From Amoeboaphelidium occidentale (Eukaryota; Aphelidiomycota; Aphelidea), in assembly GCA_023515795.1 (NCBI GenBank), contig JALGPX010000078.1, positions 4,386 to 45,019 on the forward strand: a stretch of 40,634 nt of DNA, written 5' to 3'. The position numbers were made by a program, and so were the translations under genes. Positions 1 to 8,972 of this stretch are shown one piece after another. The notes beneath the pieces are model-generated. The model had not been told where the DNA came from and searched no databases. It saw nothing but the letters and a program-made list of their open reading frames with translations. Positions within the stretch are counted from its first letter, which is position 1. Each line of letters opens with the position of its first letter.

Positions 1-249
1 ATCTTTTCCAAATAAGCCGCTCTCAGCCATTTCCTTTTTCGTGAAATAGCAAAGTGGAACATTATCAAATCGTTCAACTGTTTCTTCAAGCTTTTTACCA
101 ATTATGTCTTCGGAGGTGAAATGCATGGTTTCTACGGCACGTTTGTTCCAAGAAACAAATTTGTATTCACGTATACCATCGACCATATATCCTTTGAGTT
201 CAGCCACCGCTATTGGTAACTCTCGAAGTAATTGCTGCGTCGTCGGCAT
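1..249 (-). CDS. 5' end of an unidentified protein (partial)
   Basis: The reverse strand is open from an ATG at 249 to the window edge, giving 83 residues in one frame without a stop. The rest of the gene lies outside the window. I do not recognise the family. The segment around residues 24-52 (a phenylalanine-valine-serine-tryptophan-asparagine-lysine stretch followed by an isoleucine-glycine-lysine) is faintly reminiscent of the start of a PAS fold, but this is a weak impression only. The gene is divergent from the RasGEF gene at 435, with 185 bp between the two ATG codons. No intron was needed in the visible part. The alternative is a chance open frame; the length and the divergent layout make a real gene more likely. 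Confidence 0.5.
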   Translation of the reverse strand, partial: MPTTQQLLRELPIAVAELKGYMVDGIREYKFVSWNKRAVETMHFTSEDIIGKKLEETVERFDNVPLCYFTKKEMAESGLFGKD

Positions 250-434
250 TATTCGGAATCAAAAATCGCGGTTTCATGATCTGCTGAAAATCGCTCCGAG
301 CTAACCTGCTCCAAGAAGTTTGGAATATCTTCTAGAGAGAAAGCTGATACGTTTGGTGTCGTACTGATAATTAGGGGCAGTAAAGATCGCTTCGGTGTTC
401 AATCTATAAATATCTTGTTTGATCGAAGCTAAAG
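250..434. promoter_or_regulatory. Divergent intergenic region with a TATA-like box
   Basis: These 185 bases separate two divergent ATG codons and should hold both promoters. A TATAAATA sequence lies at 405-412, only 22 bases before the ATG at 435. If it acts as a TATA box, the transcript would start very close to the ATG. No other motif stands out. Confidence 0.35.
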
Positions 435-2819
435 ATGGACGCAAAGTCGCAACATGGATATAGAGCAAATCCTGAATGGGAGAGTTTTGGTGAACCTAGT
501 GGCTGTAGTGATAAGCCTCAGTCTCAGTCTCGTTCTAGTCCAAAGGTTCCCAGATTATTGCCAGGCGATGGACCAGCTACGCCGTTTGATGAAGTGGATA
601 GACTTGCTGGGAAACAAGCAGAACTTGCCAAAGACTTACCGTTCGTTCCGCCGCATCCGTCAGAGATTCAGAGATCATCACGAAGACACCCTGTAAGTGA
701 TCATTACGATCTGGTAGTTAATTATGCTGTTAGAGGTCTTCCGATCCGCCATTAGTGTTAAGGCACTCGTCGGTAAGAAAAGCTTTCATTTTAAATAAGA
801 ATGATCTTATATCTAGCACAGCGGGTCGCCTTCGATATCAGCAACAGTTTCAAACAGTTATTCATCAGTTGACACCGTAAGTTTTTTCGGAAGATTTATG
901 CCTTATAATATTCTTGTAGAGCTTGAGCCCTATCGACATTAATGCACTAGAATATTCGTTTTTCACAAGCTTTACCTCATCAAAAGAAGGGGAAGATGAT
1001 GAGAGCGACGATTTTGGCGTTGATGATGGTTCAAACATTAAAGATATTCTTAATCAGTCAGCTACCAAGAAAAATTGGACCATGAACTTTAGTTTAGTAC
1101 AAGATATTACGAGTATACCGCCAAAAATTATTGCCAGGCAGCTTTCACTTATCGACGCGGAGACATTCAAACTGGTGACAAGAAGTGCACTTGAATCGCT
1201 CGCATGGTCTGGACCCGATAAATGGAAGAAAGCTCCATGTGTGGCCCAAATGATACAACAATTCAATCAGGTTTTGTTTCATTATTTTGGTATAATCGCG
1301 TAGATAACATTGTGGGTTAGCCATGAAATACTTGAAAGCGCTGATTCAAAGTTGAGACTGCAAAAGATCTCACATTTCATTGCATCGGCGAAAGCATGTC
1401 TTGAATTAAATAATTTCAATGGGACTAAATGTATTCTGTCAGGTTTACAAGCTTCGCCGGTTTTCAGGTTAGAAAAAACATGGGCGGTACTTTCTACTTA
1501 AAGGGAGAATAATTCTCTAGATGATATCACGAGCAGAAAAGAATCTGTATGATAAGATGTGTGAGTTACTATCTCCAAATGATAATTATTCCAAATATCG
1601 GAGAAAATTGAAACGAACAGCGTCTCCTCTGGTTCCATTTCTTGGTGTGCACCTTGGCGATTTGATTTATTTGAACGAAGCTAAAAGAAAAGAGATGACC
1701 AAAGTGGAAAATCTAGAGGCAGCCAGGCAAAGAGAATCGCAGATAGGAAGACTTATTGATCAACTGCTGAATTTTCAAGCGAAATGCAACTATGATATTG
1801 ATTTGATACCACCAGTTAGAGCGTTACTAATGCAAGAACGATTCATATCAGAACTTCAAAATTTTCTGGAAGACAGGATGTACCAACTATCATATGACAT
1901 TGAGCCGAGAAAATCAAAAGATGGGCGAGATTCTGCATCGCCTGCGTCCACTCTTGAAAGAAACAAGTCTGCTGCCACTGATTATGATCAAGGTGTTAAT
2001 AACGATTTGCTTTCACTTTCCTTGGAACAATACTCAAAATCGCTTTCATTCGACAACATTGGAGCAAGTTCATTATCCAGTTCTTATCCTAACGAAAAGC
2101 AACAGTCTAGTTCCACCTTTTTAAATCAACAAAGCCGAACGGGCAAAGAAAAGAAACAGGGAAGTTCATCTCTTGGTAGTAAAAAAGGAGGATGGTTCAT
2201 TAAACAAGCATCTGCCATTGCTGAAGATTCAGACAACAACGCGTCGTGGTTGAAAGACGAAGTGCTTGTGAATATGTCGCACAGTCCTTCCGTTGAAACT
2301 TACAATCCTTTTGAGCAAGATGCAGTTGGAAGTAGCTCCTCGTCAAGTAAACGTTATAGAAGTATCAGCACACATTCTAGTCTTACAAAAGATACATCTG
2401 ATCTATTTGGTAACAAAAATGTATTGATTGAGTCGGTGTTACACATGAAGATGAAGAAAGATAAACTTGCTAGCAGTTTCAAAGTGTATGGATGGCACGA
2501 ATATTGGGTTCGTTTATTTCCAGGGGTCATCATTTTCTTACCGAAGAAGCCTTTGAGCTTAACTGCGACAGAACGAGTTTCAAAGGTTTTTAGTATATCT
2601 TCAACTTTAATATCTTAGGATTCGAAATCACTGACGTTTGATATTAAATCCACAACGACGGTTGAAATCGCAGCTGACTACAAAAAGAAGCCAAACGTGT
2701 TTAGGTTGAAACCTTCTCCGAATGTGGAGCTTTTGATAGAAACGAAAAATGAGGCTGAGCTGTATGAATGGGTTGCACACATTCATAAGGCTTTAAAGAG
2801 TCAGTCTTTGTCACGGTGA
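435..2819 (+). CDS. RalGPS-like Ras-family guanine nucleotide exchange factor (RasGEF + PH)
   Basis: Seven exons: 435-692, 734-772, 817-876, 920-1270, 1304-1486, 1521-2585 and 2619-2819. All six introns (33-44 nt) are phase 0, and the product is 718 residues. A proline/serine-rich N-terminus (1-119) precedes a CDC25-type RasGEF catalytic domain (about 120-430). Hallmarks are SLSPIDINALEY, FNQITLWVSHEIL, the TWAMIS junction restored by splicing, and the helix around FLGVHLGDL. A serine-rich linker follows, then a C-terminal PH domain (about 600-712) with the YGWHEYWVRL strand and a final helix ending WVAHIHKAL. I see no RasGEF N-terminal (REM) module. RasGEF followed by a linker and PH is the order seen in RalGPS, so a Ral- or Rap-type GTPase is a reasonable substrate, but this is inference. 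The gene stands 48 bp upstream of the next plus-strand gene. The first two small exons have no recognisable domain and are less certain. Confidence 0.88.
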
Positions 2820-2867
2820 ATAGATCTCATAGTTGTTTGAAACTTACCAACCATTTTAAACTAGGAA

Positions 2868-4271
2868 ATGAGTTCATCAACTGTGTATGTTACAGAAGGA
2901 GGTTTATCAGGAGGTGGAACAAGTGACTCAGTTGTATCCATGGGTACACTCTTGGTGATCATTGGGGCTGTGTTCTTTATGGCATCCTTTGCATATTTCA
3001 TCACTGTGCGACAGAGTGCCAACAGATATAGTCAGTTTCAGCCCTATAATCAGACACAAGCAGCGCCTGGAACAACTGTAGCTCAGACTAAACCGATTAC
3101 GGCGACTGATGGCGAGGAGTATTACAACCCTGTTGCAACATCCACTCCAGCTGTGAAGCAGCAACCTCCAGCTCAATCATTTGATGAGGAATTCTACGAT
3201 CCATCAAAAGCTAAAGCTGCACCTGCGCCATTTGAAGATGAAGAGTTTTATGATCCTAACAAGCAAAAGGCCCCTGTTGTCATTCAAGATGAAGAATTTT
3301 ATGATCCCAACAAGGCCCAGGCTGCACCAGCTCCACAAGTTGCAGAGGAAGAATTCTATGATCCAAACGCACCAAAACAGCCTCCAGCAAGGCCTACACA
3401 TCCTTCACCAAGTAAAATGGGAGTTGTTACCCAACCTCCGCCAGGTCCAGTTGTCCCAGGTGATGATTTCCATCATGAATTTCCTGAATATTTCTTCAAC
3501 TCTGACTACAAGTTAAAAGCAGAGATATTCAGAGTTGGAGGACTTGTTGTGTATGCAGCAGAAGCCGTTAATGACTTTTTAAAGACTTATGGTGGAAAGC
3601 TTGTAGTCAAGAAGCTTGCAGGTAATCTTATGTTGCTATACTAATCGTTGACACATCTAGATGCTGCACAACATGAACTGAATCCAAGACAGAGTGCTGG
3701 CTTTGAACATGAATGTAATCTTTGGTGGTTATTGAAGGATCATCCAAACTTTGTTAAATGTCTGGGTATCTCTAGACAACCTGTTGCGATAATCACAAAG
3801 GCTTATCCAAGAGGTTCATTGAACTTTTTCACTGCTTCAAAAGCACCATTTCCTAATTGGCTTAAACTATCATTCCTGAAAGATATTGGAAATGCTGTCA
3901 AGTTCTTACACGAAAATGCTTTGGCCTTCTTTGATCTGAAGGTAAATCTTTTACAAACAGTTGTATTGATGGTTCTCACGACTTAGCCATCCATGATTTT
4001 AATTGATGAAACACCTGATAAGAAGCTCAAGTTAGTATTGAGTGAAGTCTCATCTATTCAAGTCGTTGATCCTGTCCCTTACTTGATCACAGACTACAAA
4101 GGGCCGAATATCAAACCTACTTACGCTTATTTGGCACCAGAAGCTATCTTTCGTTACAGTAAAGGTGTTAGACCATCGATGGTGTCACCTGGCGAGATCA
4201 TTCTTGGTGATATCTATTCATTTGCTGCGATCATCTACGAGTTCCTTGAAAGAAAGAGACCCTTCAATTAA
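2868..4271 (+). CDS. Single-pass transmembrane pseudokinase with EEFYDP repeats
   Basis: Exons 2868-3621, 3661-3941 and 3987-4271 encode 439 residues. There is no cleavable signal peptide. A hydrophobic segment at about residues 24-47 predicts one membrane span. A proline/alanine-rich region (about 82-168) carries five copies of an acidic motif, EEYYNP then four of EEFYDP, spaced 18-26 residues apart. A protein-kinase fold follows (about 205-439). The ATP lysine (VVKKLA) and a helix-C glutamate (FEHECN) are visible. The HRD triad reads FFD, the catalytic-loop asparagine is methionine (DLKPSM), and DFG is replaced by EVS. The APE motif (YLAPEA) and the helix-F aspartate (GDIYSF) are kept. The chain stops right after that helix, so the last part of the C-lobe is missing. 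Loss of HRD, the loop Asn and DFG points to a catalytically dead scaffold. The tyrosines in the repeats could be phosphorylation sites, but this is inference. Confidence 0.8.
3111..3371 (+). repeat. Five-copy EEFYDP coding repeat
   Basis: Within the pseudokinase gene, five acidic units are repeated. The first reads GEEYYNP and the next four read EEFYDP followed by N or S and a small residue, separated by alanine/proline/glutamine-rich spacers. The DNA copies have diverged at third positions, so selection on the protein is more likely than very recent slippage. The array lies between the membrane span and the kinase-like domain. Confidence 0.85.
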
Positions 4272-4390
4272 ACAAAGAAGTCTGAGATGTGTTTTAATAG
4301 ATGAATTTCTTTTGTGTTGTTGAGTTTACTTTGCTGGCTCGCTGCGCCTGAAACAAGGTCGGACAATTTTTGTTCCCTGAAAACGATTCG

Positions 4391-6330
4391 ATGTTGCGAC
4401 TGGCTTTGACTGCGCTGTTCATAACAAACGCTTTGGCATTTTACTTGCCAGGCTTAGCACCAAAGAATTACAAGAGGGGCAATGTTTTAAATGTTTTTGC
4501 TAATTCAGTTAAGAGTCAAATTACGGAATTACCGTATGACTTTTACGACAAGAACTTTGGATTCCCCAGACCAGCAAAAATCGAGTCAGAGAATGAGAAC
4601 TTGGGCTCAGCGCTTTCCGGCGACCGCTTGGTGAAGACTGAATTTAAGGTTGCTGCTCTTTTCTGTTTAGCATTTTATAACTTTTTGTGTAGCTCTCTGT
4701 GTTGAAGAACGAGTCTTGCATTCCGTTGATATCCGGTGGCAATAATGAAGTCAAGCTCTCCAGGGATCAGGTCAACTTCATTAAGGATCGTATTAAAGAG
4801 ATGTACATGTACCACTGGGAAGTAGATGAGTTGCCCTTCATTAGCATCTACAAGACGAAGGAGAAGGAGGAAAAGAGAATGGTTGGTCAGTTGGTTGGGA
4901 TCCACAAGGCGCCTGTTACGAATTATCATAATTATTTTAAGTTCACTATTGAGTATTCTACCGAAGCTTCGTCTGAAAAGGAGGAATTAATTCGAATTGT
5001 TGGCGCACGAGTCGATGGGAAAAGCGTCAAGTTCGAAAGGAATGAAGATAAGTGCACTGTCGATAGCGTTACTCCTTACTTGGTTTTGAATGATGGTGAA
5101 GTCCCAGTTTCATATTTCTACTCTGTCTCATGGGTCAAGTCTGATAAGTTGTGGTTGCACAGATGGGATCCTTATTTATCCACTTCTACGCCTCAGATTC
5201 ATTGGTTCAATTTGATCAACTCTATTGTCATTGTATTATTCTTGACAACTATGGTAGCTATGATTTTGTTGCGCTCTTTGCACAAGGATATTGCTCGTTA
5301 TAATTCCTTGGAAGCTGATGAAGATCCTCAAGAAGATTTTGGTTGGAAAATGGTTCACGGTGATGTTTTCCGTCCTCCAGCAAATTACCATTGGTTGTCC
5401 GTCTTTGTTGGTACAGGTGCCCAGCTGGCATTGATGGGTGCATTGACTTTGTTGATTGCTGCACTTGGATTTTTATCTCCTTCCAACAGAGGATCTTTAG
5501 TTACTACTCTGGTTGTTGTTTACACTCTTACTGGATGTGTTGCTGGTTACTATTCAGCAAGATTCTATAAAATGTTTGGTGGAGAAAATTGGAAGGCAAA
5601 TGTTGTGCAGACTGCTTTCACTGTTCCTGGATCTGTATTCATTTTGTTCTTGATATTGAATTTCATTGTTTGGGGTAAGGGGTCCTCTGCTGCTGTTCCT
5701 TTCGGAACATTGCTGGGTTTAATCTTGATGTGGTTCTTATTATCAGCTCCATTGTGTTTTGTCGGAGCTTACTTGGGTTTCAAAGCTCCTCGTATTGAAA
5801 ATCCTGTTAGAACAAATCAGATTCCGAGACAAATTCCTGAACAACCAAGTTACTTGAAACCTTTGCCTGCTATCCTTATGGGCGGTATTCTTCCTTTCGG
5901 TTCCATTTTCATTGAATTGTTCTTCATCATGAACAGTATCTGGTCACAGCAGTTTTACTATGTGTTTGGTTTCTTGTTCTTTGTCGGAATCATTCTCGTA
6001 ATAACATGCGCTGAAGTTACAATTCTATTGTGTTACTTTCATCTTTGTACTGAGGTTAGTTTCATTATTTCTTTCTGACTAAATTTCTAGGATTATCATT
6101 GGTGGTGGCGTTCCTTCTTTACATCAGGATCATCCGCATTGTATATGTTCCTCTATTCAATCTTGTTCCACTTCCAACATCAGCATTCTGCGTCGTTTGT
6201 GCCTAACATGTTATACTTTGGATATTCATTTATAATGTCCTTTATATTCTTTTTGGTCACAGGCTTTATTGGATTTTATGGCTGCTGGTTGTTTGTCAGA
6301 AAGATTTACGGATCAATTAAAGTGGACTAG
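4391..6330 (+). CDS. TM9SF/EMP70 nonaspanin
   Basis: Exons 4391-4648, 4693-6054 and 6091-6330 encode 619 residues. A signal peptide (residues 1-16, ending ALA) is followed by FYLPGLAPKNY, the start of the mature luminal domain typical of this family. The luminal part (about 17-280) contains FPRP and the restored LKNESC segment. After it come nine hydrophobic spans. The last exon carries YHWWWRSFFTSG and LYFGYSFIMS, both near-invariant in TM9SF proteins. The C-terminus ends KVD, which matches the KxD/E signal that binds COPI and keeps these proteins in the Golgi. The family acts in Golgi and endosomal membranes and in delivery of membrane proteins. The ATG at 4391 was chosen because the signal peptide begins there. 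An AATAAA lies 15 bases after the stop codon. Confidence 0.95.
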
Positions 6331-6344
6331 ATTACCAAACAATG

Positions 6345-6350
6345 AATAAA
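6345..6350 (+). terminator. Putative polyadenylation signal of the TM9SF gene
   Basis: AATAAA lies 14 bases past the TM9SF stop and directly abuts the stop codon of the convergent PEX7 gene. The cleavage site would therefore fall inside PEX7 coding sequence on the other strand. Confidence 0.45.
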
Positions 6351-7406
6351 TCAGAATCTGTGGACAAGAACTGTTTCATCCCAACTGCATGATAAAAATT
6401 CACTCCTGTCATGTAAGCTAAACTCAACCCCTGTTACAAACTCAGAATGTTGCTCATTCGCATAGATTTCTGTTGAAACGTTACTTGGTCCCTCATTTGA
6501 TAGCATTGCAGTTAAGTCATTCAGTCTGACAGACATGTCATATCCACCACTTAGTACAAGGTCAGGTATAAAAGGACTGAGTTGCACTGAACGTATTCCA
6601 AGCGTGTGACCAGAATGAATAGTAAATATTTCTCTACTTGGAAACCGCGTGTCGTGTAATCGAAGTAAGCCGGAAGATGACCCTGAAACTATAAGAAAAT
6701 CATTGTACTTATGAAAGTCAGCTGTTAGGAATGACTCTTTTGGATCTGCTACAGCTGATCTATGAAGATCGAGTATAGGCCTCATACTGCTCTTATCAAA
6801 CAATTGCAACCTGCTATTCGAGCATGACACAAAGCAATTCGCTAACCTAGGCGAGAACTTCACCTGGTTTACACAGTCATTTGCATCATTAGGGCCAGCC
6901 ACGCCAAAAGAACATAATGAGACATCACCATTAGGATCCCAAATTTTAATGCAACCATCCATACTTCCAGTCACAAAGCAATCCCGCGATAAAGGATTCC
7001 AATTAACAGAAAGCACCTCTCTCTGATGCTCCTTCCATAGTTTAACGTACCTATTTCCACCTGAAACCAAATTTGTGTCGAACAGCATTACTGTGCCATT
7101 ACCACTCGATGCGACTACTAAACTAGGATTGCTTTCACTCCAAGCCAAACTGAATAGAGTATCAGAGGTATCATAAACTCTCTCAACGTAGTCGCCATTC
7201 CTTCCTGGTCGATGATTAAGAATGTATAAGCGACCTGTTCCGATTAGCCCAAAATTGGTCCCGGTCGCAACCGCCACTCTTTCATTTGTATACGGAGAGT
7301 ATTGCACCTACAATGCGAACAGTTTAATGAGTCGCGATAGCTTAAATTTTACTGCAAAACTATTATAGCCATTCAACCGATAGCTCGGCCCTGTATTCTT
7401 TAACAT
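6351..7406 (-). CDS. PEX7: Peroxin-7, PTS2 receptor
   Basis: Exon 1 is 7353-7406 and exon 2 is 6351-7307, separated by a 45-nt phase-0 intron; the product is 336 residues. Exon 1 supplies NGYNSFA, which joins VQYSPY in exon 2 to restore the start of the PEX7 WD40 propeller. The propeller continues with AVATGTNFGLIGTGRLYIL, LFSLAWSES, the EVLSVNWNP repeat ending KIWDP, a DLVLSGGYD repeat and a terminal FLSCSWDE repeat. The length matches the family. PEX7 binds the N-terminal PTS2 signal of peroxisomal matrix enzymes in the cytosol and carries them to the peroxisome, so this organism should have a PTS2 import route. The gene converges on TM9SF with 20 bp between stop codons. Without exon 1 the frame has no ATG near the propeller start, which supports the spliced model. 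Confidence 0.93.
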
Positions 7407-7909
7407 TTTGTAAAAACGACAAGTTAGCAAGCTTAATTGATTATGTCTACGAGAAACAATGGCATCAGCTTTAATCGCCACAGACAATTTGTTTCAAACG
7501 TGTTTTACGACTAGCCGAATGAGGTTGTGAGGTTCCAGTGCCTCGGATGAAGTCTCAGATTACTCACACCACATAATAATTAGTCTAATTATTTAAAGGC
7601 AGAAACCGCCAAAGTTTAATTCTCATAAATTTCCGTGACGTTGAAAATTCGCTTTCCAAACAGTCGCGCATGCGAATCGATGGAATTGTGTGACGGTCGC
7701 ATGAAAAGAAGCCATATTAAAATTTCCAGACGGTGTAATAATCTCTACTCAGGCTTTTAGTTCCGGTTTCCATTTGACTTTGGATTTACCTGCTTCCCAG
7801 TATAGAAGTATCTCTTTGCCTTGAATTTACTGTAAAGCTAATCTGACATCACTGATTACTCATACACATACACTCGCTGGAGCACACATCTAGAATACAT
7901 CAATACAAA
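7407..7909. promoter_or_regulatory. 503-bp divergent intergenic region
   Basis: This is the longest gene-free stretch in the window. It lies between the PEX7 start (minus) and the cold-shock-domain gene (plus) and should hold both promoters. I see no coding potential and no tRNA. It contains a perfect AT-rich inverted repeat at 575-593 of the 7,000s (reported separately) and a TGACGT half-site at 7636-7641. The remainder has no structure I can name. Confidence 0.4.
7575..7593. repeat. Perfect 9-bp inverted repeat around one base
   Basis: The arms AATAATTAG (7575-7583) and CTAATTATT (7585-7593) are exact reverse complements around a single T at 7584. Each arm contains TAATTA or TAATTAT, a core often bound by homeodomain proteins. 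It lies in the long divergent promoter region. A role as an operator for a dimeric factor is inference; chance is possible in AT-rich DNA. Confidence 0.5.
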
Positions 7910-8902
7910 ATGACAGCCGGCTCACATCAGACTAAAAAATCAGTAGCTAGCGATAATATGACTGCAAATGCTGAGGCAGGAAGTTCTAATGTTGGGCATG
8001 GTGATACTTCTGGTGATAGATCCGCTCAGTTGGTTCCAAGGGCATCAAGGTCGCCGCGGAAGCAATCGAGACAGTATCAACCACGATCTTCGAAATCGAA
8101 GAATGCTCATTCAAAGCTTAATGGAGAGGATAATTTGGATGGTCTGAATAGTAATTCGAATAATTTTAATCGGATCGAAGGTGTACCCGGTAGCAGTTCC
8201 AAAAGCGGGGAAAGGATCATTGCTACGAAGCGACTTGGAACAGTTAAATTTTTCAATCCTCAGAAAGGTTATGGTTTTATTATTCCGGATGATCCTTATG
8301 AGCATAATGGGGTAAATGGACGGAATGAAAGTATGATTCCCCCCGCGATTTGCGATTAATCGGATTTAGTTTTTGTGCATCACACAGCGATCTTCCGAGA
8401 CGATGGTGGTTTCAAGAGGTAAAACATTGTCAGGAAACTTTATTTACTTTATAGTTTGGGAGAGGGAGAACGAGTAGAGTATGATTTAGTAGAGGGTATA
8501 AAAGGTATTCAGGCTTCCAATGTTTGTGGTCCTGGTGGAAAATCAGTTACAGGCGAGTCTGTAACATCTGTAAATAACTACTCCCGTGCTAATTATGGCG
8601 TGTATCCTCCATATCCGGTGTTTCTCTATATTCCTGGTCAACAGGCTCCTGTGTTGCCTGCCGGCGCTGCTTTAGTTGGTTCTCCGCCTCAGCCTTACGT
8701 TATACCAGGTCCTGGCCAATATCCAGTGCCGTACATGAATTATCAACAACGATTCTTTGCGCCTATTCCTGTATCAGAATCTGGCGATACCTCAGTTTTG
8801 AGTCCGAGTGAGGTCGAAGATAGAAGTACAGCGGAGCATGAAGAACAAGAAGACAATGAAGCAGAAGTCCTTATTCAAGGAGTTGAATCTGTTAAGATTT
8901 AA
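7910..8902 (+). CDS. Cold-shock-domain (Y-box-like) nucleic-acid-binding protein
   Basis: Exons 7910-8330, 8370-8418 and 8455-8902 encode 305 residues. A basic, serine-rich N-terminus (1-105) leads into a single cold-shock domain (about 106-180). The RNP1-type motif GTVKFFNPQKGYGFI is complete, and splicing restores EIFVHHTAI (RNP2-like) and then SLGEGERVEYDLVEG. The C-terminal part is rich in proline, tyrosine and glutamine (VYPPYP, QYPVPY) and ends in an acidic tail. This layout is like eukaryotic Y-box proteins, which bind mRNA and single-stranded DNA and influence translation. The first intron was placed at a GTATGA donor at 8331 rather than the nearer GTAAAT at 8312, because only the former keeps the domain in frame. 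The basic N-terminus replaces the alanine/proline-rich one of animal homologues. Confidence 0.88.
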
Positions 8903-8972
8903 CGGATTACACAAAGGTTAGAGATCATAAAGCATTTTTGGAGTGAATTTCGAATCTATTTTCTTTAATAAT

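Noticed and set aside
454-696. Alternative frame starting at 454 (MDIEQIL...)
   Set aside because: Its reading frame does not connect through the introns to the RasGEF domain. The frame from 435 does, in phase 0 at every junction.
7407-7909. Possible tRNA or other structured RNA in the longest intergenic stretch
   Set aside because: No A-box/B-box pair or cloverleaf could be traced; GGTTCCAGTGCC near 7531 does not match the T-loop consensus.
8312-8359. A GTAAAT donor at 8312 or read-through to a stop at 8359 in the cold-shock gene
   Set aside because: Both lose the EIFVHHTAI part of the cold-shock domain. The GTATGA donor at 8331 keeps phase and domain intact.
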